Of a DNA stretch of 64,000 nucleotides, positions 26,501-34,800 are shown one piece after another; the stretch's first letter is position 1; every line of letters begins with the position of its first letter. The notes under the pieces are model-generated. The model saw nothing but the letters and a program-made list of their open reading frames with translations, ran no database searches and had not been told where the DNA came from. A program made the translations under genes and the position numbers. The stretch covers positions 27,027 to 91,026 of the forward strand of contig NZ_WBUE01000016.1 in the NCBI RefSeq assembly GCF_009026145.1, in the 5' to 3' direction. This stretch comes from Hyphomicrobium sp. GTDB lineage: Bacteria; Pseudomonadota; Alphaproteobacteria; Rhizobiales; Hyphomicrobiaceae.

Positions 26501-26744
26501 TCTCATGACGTCGCTGGCGTTCATCCTGGGCGTCGTGCCGCTGGTGTGGGCGGTGGGTGCCGGCGCCGAGCTGCGCCAGGCGCTCGGCACCGCCGTGTTC
26601 GCCGGCATGATCGGCGTCACGTTCTTCGGCCTCATCTTCACGCCGGTGTTCTACGTCACCTGCCGCTGGGTGGGCGGACTTTTCACGCGCCGCCTGCGGC
26701 GGGCGCCAGCAGAGCCGCCGGGCAGCGTCCAGCCGGCCGAGTAA
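23562..26744 (+). CDS. RND multidrug efflux permease (HAE1 family, AcrB-like)
   Basis: A 1060-residue inner-membrane pump. It starts LSHFFIDRPIFASVISIIF, the canonical HAE1 N-terminus, and has twelve helices in two halves with two large periplasmic loops each. The proton-relay region of TM4 shows LAIGIVVDDAIVVVENVERN, with the paired Asp needed for proton coupling. TM10-11 include GLAAKNAILIVEFA. This is the AcrB/MexB type rather than the heavy-metal CusA type. It works with the adjacent adaptor. The TetR about 2 kb upstream is a plausible regulator. Confidence 0.95.
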   Translation: MRLSHFFIDRPIFASVISIIFVIVGAVALGRLPIAQYPDIAPPVVNVTGQYPGASAEVVANTVVAPLEQQINGVERMLYISSNSTVDGRFTISVTFDLGTDLDTAQVQVQNRVAVAQPRLPADVRNIGVTVAKASPDLMMVVHLYSPDQSRDTLFISNYASVNVVDVLSRIQGVGSITVFGSRDYSMRVWLDPDRLQSLGLTANDVTSALQRQNVQVAAGILNQPPVTQPGAFQISVQTLGRLADPNQFGEIVVKQSNDAVVRLKDVARVELAALDYGVNSYLDKNPATGLGVFQLPGSNAIDTAEKIKETMAELSKSFPAGLKYDIIYNPTDFIQQSVDAVVTTILEAVLLVVLVVVLFLQTWRAAIIPIVAIPVSLIGTFFLLAAFGFSLNNLSLFGLVLAIGIVVDDAIVVVENVERNMAKGLSPREAAYRTMEEVGAALVAIALVLTAVFVPSAFITGISGQFYRQFALTIAGATIISLIVSLTLSPALCALLLKPHGESHRTAWYLWPLRAFFAVFNWSFDKLSNAYGRVVGRLVRLAVIMLVVYVGVIAYGMNEFRKTPIGFIPAVDGGYLITVTQLPPAASLARTDEVNRRAVELALQVPGVAHAVNIVGFSGATRTNAPNAGAVFVVLKPFEERAKDPNQSAQAIQKALLGKFSAIQDAMVLVVAPPPVRGIGNAGGFRMMIQDRAGAGPGALQQAVFAMMAKANQTPGLQQVFSLFENATPQLYLDIDRVKAQMLGINVTDVFTALQTYLGSAYVNDFNLLGRTFRVTAQADSAYRAETKDVLKLRVRNSAGDTVPLGSFTTVHDISAPSRVPRYNLYPAAELDGAAAPGYSQGQAIDLMQKLAAETLPQGFGYEWTELAYQQIRAGNTAAFAFALGVVFVFLVLAAQFESLTLPLAVILIVPMSLIASITGVIMRGMDNNILTQVGFIVLIGLAAKNAILIVEFASQLEDGGRNRWEAATEAARLRMRPILMTSLAFILGVVPLVWAVGAGAELRQALGTAVFAGMIGVTFFGLIFTPVFYVTCRWVGGLFTRRLRRAPAEPPGSVQPAE

Positions 26745-26904
26745 TGGGCGCAACGTCAGGGAGAGCGACATGGCCCGTGCAGATCGGGCCGTCCAGACGA
26801 TGATCTTGTTCGCTGCGCGGGATACGGCCGCGCACCTTGGACGTTCCTTTTGCAGCCTGAGTGATTCCTCTGCACCCAGCAAACTCTGAATAGCGAGGCG
26901 TCAG

Positions 26905-27363
26905 ATGATCAAGCTTTCCGTCAACGGAACTGCGGCGGAATTCGACGGCGACCCGTCGATGCCGCTGCTGTGGTTCCTGCGCGACGTGCAGGGACTGACC
27001 GGCACCAAATTCGGCTGCGGCGCGGCACAGTGCGGCGCCTGCACCGTCCACATCAACAGCGAGCCGCGCCGCAGCTGCGTAACGGCCATTGGCACGCTCG
27101 CAGGTGCCGAGGTGACAACCATCGAGGGAGCCAGCGGCAAGGAGACGGACGCCGTACGCGCCGCGTGGGTGGCGCTCGACGTGCCGCAGTGCGGTTACTG
27201 CCAGTCGGGACAGATCATGTCGGCGATCGGCCTGCTCAGTGCGAACCCGAAGCCGACCGACGAGGACATCGATCTCGCCATGACCGGCAACGTGTGCCGG
27301 TGCTGCACCTACCATCGCATACGGGCCGCTATTCACGACGCGGCCGCGCGTCTGGAGGGCTAA
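26905..27363 (+). CDS. (2Fe-2S) subunit of a molybdenum hydroxylase (IorA-like)
   Basis: A 152-residue electron-transfer subunit of the xanthine oxidase superfamily. The plant-type cluster ligands are Cys38, Cys43, Cys46 and Cys58 ([11 protein letters not shown] and RRSC). The second cluster uses Cys96, Cys99, Cys131 and Cys133 (CGYC and CRCC). The usual CRCGTY motif reads CRCCTY here, a Gly-to-Cys change beside the cluster. It resembles isoquinoline 1-oxidoreductase alpha subunit and has no signal peptide, so it is probably carried out with the Tat-exported large subunit. A GAGG site precedes the ATG; the large-subunit gene follows after 3 bases. Confidence 0.92.
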   Translation: MIKLSVNGTAAEFDGDPSMPLLWFLRDVQGLTGTKFGCGAAQCGACTVHINSEPRRSCVTAIGTLAGAEVTTIEGASGKETDAVRAAWVALDVPQCGYCQSGQIMSAIGLLSANPKPTDEDIDLAMTGNVCRCCTYHRIRAAIHDAAARLEG

Positions 27364-27366
27364 GCC

Positions 27367-29526
27367 ATGAACGTTCCGGTCTCGGCTGATCGGCGGCAGT
27401 TCCTGCAAGGCTCGGCCGCGCTCGGTCTCGTCGTCGGTTTCCACCTGCCGCTTGTGGGACGCGCGCGGGCCGCCGAGCCGGCCGGCGAGTTCGTCCCCAA
27501 CGCGTTCATCCGCATCGCGCCGGACAACACCGTTACCGTACTCTCCAAGCACATCGAGTTCGGCCAGGGGCCGTATACCGGCATCGCCACCATCCTCGCC
27601 GATGAGCTCGACGCCGACTGGGCGCAGATGCGCGTTGAATCGGCGCCGGCCGACGTCAAGAGGTACGCCAACAGCGCGTTTGGCATCCAAGGTACCGGCG
27701 GCTCGACCGCTATGGCCAATTCCTGGGATCAACTGCGCACGGCCGGGGCCGAGGCGCGCGCCCGGCTCGTCGCGGCGGCGGCGAAGCAGTGGGGCGTCGA
27801 TGCCGGCTCGATCAGCATCGAAAAAGGCGTCGTCAGGGACACCACGGGCAAGTCGGCGACCTTCGGCCAGCTCGCCGCATTGGCGCAGGAGACGCAAGTC
27901 GCCGGGCCCTTCCAGCCGAAAGAGCCCGCGGCCTGGAAGTTGATCGGCACACGCCTGCCGAAGGTCGATACGCTGTCGAAGACCAACGGCACGGCGATGT
28001 TCACCATCGACGTGAAGCTGCCGGACATGCTGACGTGCGTGCTGGCGCGTCCGTCGCGCTTCAATGCCAAGGTGAAATCCTTCGATGCGGCTCCGGCACT
28101 CGCGGTGCCGGGGGTCAAGGAAGCGTTCGCCGTCCCGCAGGGCGTCGCCGTGCTCGCCGATGGCTTTTGGGCGGCCAAGAAGGGCCGCGATGCGCTGAAG
28201 ATCGAGTGGGACGAGAGCGGCACAGAGGCGCGCGGCAGTCAGGAGATCATCAAGGATTACCTCAAGCTTGCCCGCGTGCAGGGCGCCATCGCGCGCAACG
28301 ACGGCGACACCGACGGCGCGCTGTCCGGGGCCGCGAAGGTCATCGAGGCGACGTACGTATTCCCGTATCTCGCGCACGCGCCGCTCGAGCCGAACAATTG
28401 CGTTATTCAACGCACCGACGAAGGCGCCGACCTCACCTTCGGCTCACAGTTGCAGACGGTCGACCAGGGAGCGGCTGCCGCCGTGCTCGGCCTCAAGCCC
28501 GAGCAGGTGAAGATCAAGACGCTGCTCGCCGGCGGCAGCTTCGGACGGCGCGCGACGCCGGCCGGTGACATGGCGGCGGAAGCGGCCGAGGTACTGAAAG
28601 GGGCTCAGCACAAGGGGCCGATCAAGGTGCTGTGGACGCGCGAGGACGACATCAAGGGTGGCCGCTACCGGCCGATCTTCGTGCATCGCCTGCGCGGGGC
28701 CATCGATGGTGAGGGCAATATCGTCGGCTGGGATCAGGTGATCGTGGGCCAGTCGTTCATGAAGGGCTCGCCGTTCGAATCCGGGATGGTGAAGAACGGC
28801 GTCGACCAGACCATGGTCGAGGGTGCCAGCACGCTGCCCTATCAGATCCCCAACCTGCGTGTGTCGGCGCACATGGCCGAGGTCGGTGTGCCGACGCTGT
28901 GGTGGCGCTCGGTGGGCTCGACACACACAGCGTTCTCGACCGAGACGTTCCTCGATCAGCTCGCCGAGGCCGCAGGCGTCGATCCGCTCGTCGTCCGGCG
29001 CAAGCTCTTGACCAAACATCCGCGGCATCTCGCCGTGCTCGAGCTCGCGGCCGAGAAGGCAGGATGGGGCACGCCGCCGCCGCAAGGGCGTGCGCGGGGT
29101 CTCGCCGTGCACGAGTCCTTCCACTCCTTCGTGGCGCACGTCGTCGAAGTGTCGATCGGCGAGGAAGGGCTGCCGAAGGTGGAGCGCGTCGTGGTCGCGG
29201 CCGACTGCGGCATCCCCATCAATCCCGATGTGATCAAGGCACAGCTCGAGGGCGGCATGGGGTTCGGGTTGTCGGCGGCGATGTTCGCCTCCATCGACTT
29301 GGAGGAGGGCCGCGTCGTGCAGTCGAATTTCCACGACTACCGCGTATTGCGCATCAACGAGATGCCGGATGTCGAAGTGCACATTGTTCCATCGAAGGAG
29401 AAGCCCACTGGCATCGGCGAACCGGGCGTGCCGCCCATCGCTCCTGCCGTCGCCAATGCGTGGTCGAAGCTGACTGGTCAGCGCGTTTTCACTCTCCCCT
29501 TCGCGCACTCGGCCGCCAAAGCCTAA
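27367..29526 (+). CDS. Molybdopterin-binding subunit of aldehyde/isoquinoline oxidoreductase-type Mo hydroxylase
   Basis: A 719-residue catalytic subunit of the xanthine dehydrogenase family, IorB-like branch. The N-terminus has a Tat signal ([18 protein letters not shown]) cleaved after GRARA, so the enzyme is folded with its Mo cofactor in the cytoplasm and exported. Recognisable Mo-pterin segments are [10 protein letters not shown] (Q-loop), [10 protein letters not shown] and a C-terminal [17 protein letters not shown] containing the catalytic Glu of the GxGE motif. The substrate (an aldehyde or N-heterocycle) is unknown. The adjacent diheme cytochrome is the likely electron acceptor, as in periplasmic IorAB-type enzymes. 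Confidence 0.92.
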   Translation: MNVPVSADRRQFLQGSAALGLVVGFHLPLVGRARAAEPAGEFVPNAFIRIAPDNTVTVLSKHIEFGQGPYTGIATILADELDADWAQMRVESAPADVKRYANSAFGIQGTGGSTAMANSWDQLRTAGAEARARLVAAAAKQWGVDAGSISIEKGVVRDTTGKSATFGQLAALAQETQVAGPFQPKEPAAWKLIGTRLPKVDTLSKTNGTAMFTIDVKLPDMLTCVLARPSRFNAKVKSFDAAPALAVPGVKEAFAVPQGVAVLADGFWAAKKGRDALKIEWDESGTEARGSQEIIKDYLKLARVQGAIARNDGDTDGALSGAAKVIEATYVFPYLAHAPLEPNNCVIQRTDEGADLTFGSQLQTVDQGAAAAVLGLKPEQVKIKTLLAGGSFGRRATPAGDMAAEAAEVLKGAQHKGPIKVLWTREDDIKGGRYRPIFVHRLRGAIDGEGNIVGWDQVIVGQSFMKGSPFESGMVKNGVDQTMVEGASTLPYQIPNLRVSAHMAEVGVPTLWWRSVGSTHTAFSTETFLDQLAEAAGVDPLVVRRKLLTKHPRHLAVLELAAEKAGWGTPPPQGRARGLAVHESFHSFVAHVVEVSIGEEGLPKVERVVVAADCGIPINPDVIKAQLEGGMGFGLSAAMFASIDLEEGRVVQSNFHDYRVLRINEMPDVEVHIVPSKEKPTGIGEPGVPPIAPAVANAWSKLTGQRVFTLPFAHSAAKA

Positions 29527-29535
29527 GGAGGCAAC

Positions 29536-30147
29536 ATGCGTCCGCTGTCGATACTTCTGGCCGGCGCGTTGGTGATCATCGCCGTGGGCGTCGCCGTGTC
29601 AGCCGCGCAGCCCGATCCGGCCAAGACGCTAAAGTCCTTGCAGTCGTTCGCCTCGATCGCCGATGAGAGGCAGCGCTCGCTGGCGCTGTTCCAAGAGGTC
29701 GGCAAGGTGCTCACGCACGCGCGGTGCTTGAACTGCCATCCGGCCGGCGATCGCCCGATGCAGGGCGACAACCGGCGCCCGCACATGCCTTTGGTGGTGC
29801 GCGGCGTCGACAACTTCGGCGCCATCGGCATGCGCTGCACGACGTGCCACGGGCCGGCCAATTTCGATCCGGGCGGCGTTCCAGGCCATCCGGCATGGCA
29901 TCTGGCGCCCATCGAGATGGCGTGGGTCGACAAGTCGCTGGGCGAGATCTGCGAGCAGATCAAAGACCCCAATCGCAACGGCGGCAAGTCGATGCAGGAG
30001 CTTGTTCATCACATGGCGGAAGACTCCCTCGTCGGCTGGGGCTGGCATCCCGGCGCCGGCCGCGAGCCGGTCCCCGGTACGCAGCAGGAGTTCGGAGCCC
30101 TGTTCAAGGCGTGGGTGGACACGGGCGCGGTTTGTCCCGCCACTTGA
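29536..30147 (+). CDS. Diheme c-type cytochrome partner of the Mo hydroxylase
   Basis: A 203-residue exported protein. It has an N-terminal signal or anchor ([19 protein letters not shown]) and two heme-c sites, CLNCH (64-68) and CTTCH (101-105). It is the type annotated as isoquinoline 1-oxidoreductase-associated cytochrome. It should pass electrons from the periplasmic Mo enzyme to the respiratory chain. The start has an ideal AAGGAGG site, and the gene follows the large subunit by 9 bases. The Met ligands cannot be assigned with certainty from sequence. Confidence 0.88.
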   Translation: MRPLSILLAGALVIIAVGVAVSAAQPDPAKTLKSLQSFASIADERQRSLALFQEVGKVLTHARCLNCHPAGDRPMQGDNRRPHMPLVVRGVDNFGAIGMRCTTCHGPANFDPGGVPGHPAWHLAPIEMAWVDKSLGEICEQIKDPNRNGGKSMQELVHHMAEDSLVGWGWHPGAGREPVPGTQQEFGALFKAWVDTGAVCPAT

Positions 30148-30162
30148 GAGCGAGGTGCGCAC

Positions 30163-31188
30163 ATGAATGTCATAGCTCCGGAGCGGCCCAGCAGGGTGGT
30201 TCGTGATCCATGGGAGGTGGCGCGTAGTTGGCTCGCCGAGCACGGCCGCGTCGCGCTGGCAACAGTCGTCTCCACTTGGGGCTCGGCGCCGGTGCCAGCC
30301 GGCGGTCAGCTGGTCGTTGGTCCGGGCGATCGCTTCGAGGGCTCGGTGTCGGGCGGTTGCGTCGAGGCGGACGTGCTCATCGAGGCGGCCGAGGCCATGC
30401 AAGCTGGCAAACCGAAGCTGCTCGAGTTCGGCGTCAGCGAGGAGACTGCTTGGCGTGCTGGTTTGCCTTGCGGGGGGAAGATCCAGATTCTCATCGATCC
30501 GCTCGAGCAGAGCCGCGATGTCGGCCTGCTCGATAAGATTCTGACGGCCCGCCGCGCGCGGCAGCCGATCGCCGTCGCCACCAATGTCGTGACGGGGCTG
30601 CGCGTGCTGCACCGCGCAGGCGCGGATATGCCAAGCGAGGTGGCGAGCTTCCTGGCGTCGGGGACCTGCGGGCTGGTCGCGTCCCCCGGCGGAGAAGTCT
30701 TCGTACAACCGCTCGTGCCGCCGCTGCGGGTCATCGTGGCGGGCGCGACGCACATCGGCCAGGTGTTCGCCGAGCTGGCGCGCCAGGTTGGATATTGCGT
30801 CACGGTCGTGGACCCGCGCGCGGCATTCGCCAGCAAGGAGCGCTTCGGCAACACGGCGGCGCTCGCGGAGTGGCCCGAGGCCGCGTTCGGGGAAATCGGA
30901 TTGGATACGCGTACCGCCGTGGTGGCGTTGACGCATGCTTCCCACATCGACGACGAGGCACTCGCCGCGGCGCTGCGCTCGCCATGCCTCTACATCGGTG
31001 CGCTGGGTTCGCGCACGACGCATGCCAAGCGCGTGGAGCGGCTGAAGGCAGCGGGATTCAGCGACGCCGACGTGCAGCGCATTCATGCACCCGTCGGCCT
31101 CGCCATCGGAGCCAAGGGACCGGCGGAGATCGCCGTCTCGATCCTCGCCGAGATCATCAAAGTCGTCCGCGGTGCCAACCAAGAGTGA
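30163..31188 (+). CDS. XdhC/CoxI-family maturation factor for the Mo hydroxylase
   Basis: A 341-residue XdhC-family protein with an N-terminal XdhC_CoxI domain (ATVVSTWGSAPVPAGGQLVV, then SVSGGCVEADVL) and a C-terminal Rossmann domain (RVIVAGATHIGQVFAELARQ, then ALGSRTTHAKRVERL). XdhC proteins bind the molybdenum cofactor, protect it during sulfuration and insert it into the apoenzyme. The gene is 15 bases after the cytochrome gene and overlaps the next one, so it belongs to the same operon. The signal-free sequence fits a cytoplasmic role before Tat export. Confidence 0.92.
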   Translation: MNVIAPERPSRVVRDPWEVARSWLAEHGRVALATVVSTWGSAPVPAGGQLVVGPGDRFEGSVSGGCVEADVLIEAAEAMQAGKPKLLEFGVSEETAWRAGLPCGGKIQILIDPLEQSRDVGLLDKILTARRARQPIAVATNVVTGLRVLHRAGADMPSEVASFLASGTCGLVASPGGEVFVQPLVPPLRVIVAGATHIGQVFAELARQVGYCVTVVDPRAAFASKERFGNTAALAEWPEAAFGEIGLDTRTAVVALTHASHIDDEALAAALRSPCLYIGALGSRTTHAKRVERLKAAGFSDADVQRIHAPVGLAIGAKGPAEIAVSILAEIIKVVRGANQE

Positions 31189-31783
31189 CATTGCCGCGGT
31201 GGTGCTGGCTGCCGGTGCCTCGCGCCGCTTCGGCGAGGCCAACAAGCTGTTGGCGCGCATCGAGGGGCGCACGTTGATCGAGCGCGTCGTCGACGCGGTC
31301 GAGGCGGGCGGCGTCGGCGACATCGTCGTCGTTACCGGCTGGGATCGCGAAACGGTCGAAGAGACGCTGCGCGGCCGAGGGTTGCGATTTGCCCACAGCG
31401 AGCGCTGGGAAGACGGCATGGGCGCATCCATCGGCACGGGGATCGCGGCGCTCGATGCGCGGGCGTCGGCAGCCTTCGTGGTGCCGGGCGATATGCCGCT
31501 ACTGACGGCGCAAGTCGTGGCGCAGCTCATCGATGCATTCGAGAGAGCCGGACGCGAGCGCATCGTGTTTCCCACGACCAAGGCGGGCGAGCAGCGCAAC
31601 CCGGTGCTATGGCCGCGGCGCCATTTCGGCGCTCTCCTCGCGCTTCCGCCAGCGACGGGCGGCAAAGCGCTGCTTCAGTTGATCGCGGCGGAGTGCCTTT
31701 TGGTCCCGACCGAGGATGCGACTCTCAGCGACGTCGACACGGCGACTGAGCTGGAGGCCGCGCGCAAGATCGCACAGGAATGA
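31172..31783 (+). CDS. MocA-like molybdenum cofactor cytidylyltransferase
   Basis: A 203-residue nucleotidyltransferase whose N-terminal signature is AAVVLAAGASRRFGEANKLL, followed by VVPGDMPLLTAQVVAQLIDA, where Asp binds the metal. MocA adds CMP to Mo-molybdopterin to make MCD, the cofactor form used by several bacterial Mo hydroxylases of this kind. The GTG start at 31172 overlaps the xdhC 3' end by 17 bases; the longer frame upstream is a shadow of xdhC. Its presence with XdhC suggests a self-contained maturation operon using the cytosine dinucleotide cofactor. MobA-type specificity for GTP cannot be excluded. Confidence 0.85.
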   Translation: MPTKSDIAAVVLAAGASRRFGEANKLLARIEGRTLIERVVDAVEAGGVGDIVVVTGWDRETVEETLRGRGLRFAHSERWEDGMGASIGTGIAALDARASAAFVVPGDMPLLTAQVVAQLIDAFERAGRERIVFPTTKAGEQRNPVLWPRRHFGALLALPPATGGKALLQLIAAECLLVPTEDATLSDVDTATELEAARKIAQE

Positions 31784-31791
31784 ACTCAGGC

Positions 31792-32982
31792 CTACTTCGC
31801 CGCCGTGAGCCGCTGGAAGCCGGCTTCGAGGTCGGCGCGCAGATCATCGACGTCCTCCAGGCCGATGTGGAGGCGCAAAGCCGGACCCTCGGGCTCCCAC
31901 TTGGTAGCGGTGCGGTAGGGCTTGGCATCGAACGGGATCACGAGGCTCTCGTAGCCGCCCCATGAGAATCCCATGCCGAACAGCTTGAGCCCGTCGAGCA
32001 TGGCGGCAACCGCCTTTGGGCCCGCCGGCTTGAGAATGACCGAGAAGAGCCCGCTAGCGCCGAGGAAGTCGCGCTTCCAGATGGCATGCTGCGGGTGACT
32101 GGGCAGGCCGGGATGCAGCACGCGGGCGACCTCCGGGCGGCCCTCGAGCCAGCGTGCAATCTCCAGGCCCGAGCGCTGGTGCTGGGCGAGGCGCGTCGCC
32201 AGCGTGCGCAGGCCGCGCATGCCGAGGTACGTTTCCTCCGATCCGGGGCAGACGCCCAGCTGCTCCTTGGCCAGTGCTATCTGCTTGGCAGCGCGCGCAT
32301 TCGACGTAATAGCTCCGAGCATGGCGTCGGCATGGCCGACGATGTACTTGGTCGCCGCCTGGATCGAGACGTCGACGCCGTGATCGAACGGCTTGAAGTA
32401 GAGCGGGCTTGCCCAGGTGTTGTCCATCAGCAGCCACAGCTCGCGCTCGGCTGCGACGCGTGCAATGGCCGGGATATCCTGCACCTCGAACGTCTGCGAC
32501 CCGGGACTCTCGGTGAAGATCAGACGCGTGTTGGGGCGCACGAGGTCGGCAATGCCGCCCCCGATCAAGGGGTCGTAATAGGTCGTCTCGACGCCAAGCT
32601 TGGCCAGCATGTAGTCGCAGAACTTGCGCGTCGGCTGGTAGACGCTATCGACCATGAGAATGTGGTCGCCGGACTTCACAAAGGCGAGGATGGCGGTGCT
32701 GACCGCCTGATACCCGGAGGCTGTGAGCGCCGTTGCGACGCCGCCCTCGATCTCAGCGATGGCTTCCTCGAGCGCCTTGACGGTGGGGGTGCTGGAGCGG
32801 CCATAGGTGAATTCCTGGTCGCGCTTCCACAGCTTCTCGACGGTTGGGAAAAGCACGGTCGAGCCGCGATACACGGGCGGGTTGACGAAGCCGTAGTTGT
32901 CATGCGGCGCACGCCCGGAATGAACGACTTTGGTCGCCGGGGCATGCGTGCGCGGGGGCTTTTTGTCGGAAGAGGAAGTCAT
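31792..32982 (-). CDS. metC: Cystathionine beta-lyase (Cys/Met metabolism PLP enzyme)
   Basis: A 396-residue gamma-family PLP enzyme. Motifs include NPPVYRGSTVLFPTVEKLWK near the N-terminus, EGGVATALTASGYQAVSTAI (cofactor phosphate/ring region), LLMDNTWASPLYFKPFDHGV (PLP Asp), and the Schiff-base Lys in SIQAATKYIVGHADAMLG. The sequence matches the alphaproteobacterial MetC group, which splits cystathionine to homocysteine, pyruvate and ammonia. It converges on the mocA-like gene and diverges from the AapJ-like gene. Related activities such as cystathionine gamma-lyase are possible. Confidence 0.88.
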   Translation of the reverse strand: MTSSSDKKPPRTHAPATKVVHSGRAPHDNYGFVNPPVYRGSTVLFPTVEKLWKRDQEFTYGRSSTPTVKALEEAIAEIEGGVATALTASGYQAVSTAILAFVKSGDHILMVDSVYQPTRKFCDYMLAKLGVETTYYDPLIGGGIADLVRPNTRLIFTESPGSQTFEVQDIPAIARVAAERELWLLMDNTWASPLYFKPFDHGVDVSIQAATKYIVGHADAMLGAITSNARAAKQIALAKEQLGVCPGSEETYLGMRGLRTLATRLAQHQRSGLEIARWLEGRPEVARVLHPGLPSHPQHAIWKRDFLGASGLFSVILKPAGPKAVAAMLDGLKLFGMGFSWGGYESLVIPFDAKPYRTATKWEPEGPALRLHIGLEDVDDLRADLEAGFQRLTAAK

Positions 32983-33036
32983 CGGGCGGATCCTGGTCGC
33001 CGCGGCTGGCGGCCCGTGTGACGCAAGTTTCGGGCT

Positions 33037-33054
33037 GGGTCAAGGTCTTGACCC
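33037..33054. promoter_or_regulatory. Perfect 8-bp inverted repeat between metC and the AapJ-like gene
   Basis: GGGTCAAG and CTTGACCC are separated by two bases in the divergent promoter region of metC (minus) and the amino-acid binding protein gene (plus). It could be an operator. There is no T-tract, so it is not a terminator. Confidence 0.4.
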
Positions 33055-33174
33055 CATCCTCGTTCCGGGGGATTGAGCGGACGCCTGCCGCTCCGGTCAG
33101 GTTTACACTTCTTCCAACCGCAGCATCGTGTCCCTTGCGCGCACGCTGCGATCGCCCCACACTGATGCGACGTC

Positions 33175-34218
33175 ATGAAAATGCTCCAGCATCTCCGCTG
33201 CCTATCGACTGCGGTTCTCGGACTTGGTGCGCTCCTCACCCTGGCCACCCCGGCGAGCGCCGCCGAAACAACGACGCTCGATTCCATCCGGGCGCGGGGC
33301 TACCTGCTGTGCGGCATCGGCGAGGTGCAGCCCGGGTTTTCTCACCAAAGCCCAACCGGGGAGCGCTCCGGCCTCGATGTGGACTTCTGTACCGCATTGG
33401 CGTCGGCCGTGTTCGGCAGCAAGGATGCGGTGAAGTTCTGGCCGCTGAGCGCCAACGATCGCTTCAAGGCGCTGCAGACAGGCGACGTCGACGTGCTGGC
33501 GCGCGGCGCCACGTGGACCTTGAGCCGCGATACCGAGCTCGGGGCGCGTTTCACAGGCGTGCTGTTCTACGATGGACAGGGCTTCCTGACGCGGCGGGGC
33601 AATGCCGTGGGCAGTGCCCTAGAGCTGTCGGGGGCCTCGATCTGCGCCCTGCCGGGGGCCATGGGCGAGCAGGGTGTCGCCGAGTTCTTCGGCGCACAGC
33701 GCATGCGCTATCAGATCGTCGCCCAGGACAACTGGGACGATCTCGTCAAAGCCTACTCGGCAGGCAGCTGCACGGTGCTGACGGGCGATGTTTCCCTACT
33801 GGCGGTGACGCGCAGCAAGCTGAAGACCCCCGCCGATCACATGATCCTGCCGGAGCTCATCACCAAGGAGCCGCTCGGACCGGCGGTGCGCCAGGATGAT
33901 GCGCAGTGGTTTGCCGTCGTGCGTTGGACCCTGATGGCGCTGATCGAGGCAGAGGAGCTCGGACTGACCACGGCCAACGTCGACGCGGAGCGTGCCGCGA
34001 CCGAGCCGAGCGTCCGCCGCTTCCTGGGCCTCGAGGCCAATCTCGGTCAGGCGCTGGGGTTGCCGCGCGACTGGGCCTATCAAGTGGTCAAGAACGTCGG
34101 CAACTACGGCGAGATCTTCGACCGCAACCTCGGCATGAAGTCCGACCTGAAGCTCGCCCGCGGGCTGAACAACTCATGGACCAAGGGCGGCCTGATGTAT
34201 TCGATGCCCTTCCGCTGA
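33175..34218 (+). CDS. AapJ-like general L-amino acid ABC transporter binding protein (orphan)
   Basis: A 347-residue periplasmic binding protein of SBP family 3. It has a signal peptide (about 1-29, ending TPASAAE) followed by LDSIRARGYLLCGIGEVQPG and GLDVDFCTALASAVFG, typical of AapJ/BztA. The C-terminus NVGNYGEIFDRNLG is diagnostic of this group. AapJ normally delivers amino acids to AapQMP, but no permease or ATPase genes lie nearby. It may serve a transporter encoded elsewhere or act as a sensor. The gene directly downstream codes for a membrane-anchored helical protein. Confidence 0.88.
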   Translation: MKMLQHLRCLSTAVLGLGALLTLATPASAAETTTLDSIRARGYLLCGIGEVQPGFSHQSPTGERSGLDVDFCTALASAVFGSKDAVKFWPLSANDRFKALQTGDVDVLARGATWTLSRDTELGARFTGVLFYDGQGFLTRRGNAVGSALELSGASICALPGAMGEQGVAEFFGAQRMRYQIVAQDNWDDLVKAYSAGSCTVLTGDVSLLAVTRSKLKTPADHMILPELITKEPLGPAVRQDDAQWFAVVRWTLMALIEAEELGLTTANVDAERAATEPSVRRFLGLEANLGQALGLPRDWAYQVVKNVGNYGEIFDRNLGMKSDLKLARGLNNSWTKGGLMYSMPFR

Positions 34219-34228
34219 GGCGTCGCGC

Positions 34229-34780
34229 ATGACGTTTCCGTTTGCCCAAGCTGTCGATCCCGGCCTCATGCTCGCCGGCGTCGTCATGCTGGCGCTTCTG
34301 CTCACTGTCGTCGCGCTCGGGATGCGCAAGCGTCGGCGCCGCCTGCGCGGAAGCATGGAGGCCGCGCGCGCAGAGGCCGGGACGGCAGAGGCTAGAAAGC
34401 TGACTGCGCTCGACGGCGCCGCGTTGCTGGCCGCCGTTGGCGAAGCCGAGGCTAGCGGCCAAGTACGCAGGCTGCCCGGGCTCTATCTGTCGTTGGCGCA
34501 GTGGCGCCTCGAATCCGGCGAGACCGGCGCGGCGGAGGATCTCTTGCGCAAGAGCATCCGCGGTGCGACCACCGCCGACCTCAAGGAGACGCATGCCAGG
34601 GCACGGGTGGCGCTCGGCGACATCGCCCACGCCGGCGGCGATCTGGCCACGGCCTGCGAGCACTGGCAGATAGCGCGTGCGCTGTTCCGCGAGCTGCACC
34701 AGTCGCGCGACCATGACGCCGTCGATAGGCGCATGCAGCGCAACGGTTGCCCGACCGACTGGGTGCTGACGGACTTCTAG
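34229..34780 (+). CDS. Membrane-anchored TPR-like hypothetical protein
   Basis: A 183-residue protein with one N-terminal transmembrane helix (PGLMLAGVVMLALLLTVVAL), a basic patch (RKRRRRLRG) and a helical C-terminal part resembling two or three TPR units (for example LYLSLAQWRLESGETGAAED and RVALGDIAHAGGDLATACEH). Topology is predicted as a short periplasmic N-terminus with a cytoplasmic helical domain. It starts 10 bases after the AapJ-like gene and is probably cotranscribed. No defined family is recognised. Confidence 0.65.
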   Translation: MTFPFAQAVDPGLMLAGVVMLALLLTVVALGMRKRRRRLRGSMEAARAEAGTAEARKLTALDGAALLAAVGEAEASGQVRRLPGLYLSLAQWRLESGETGAAEDLLRKSIRGATTADLKETHARARVALGDIAHAGGDLATACEHWQIARALFRELHQSRDHDAVDRRMQRNGCPTDWVLTDF

Positions 34781-34800
34781 GCGCGCACCGCCGGGCTTCG

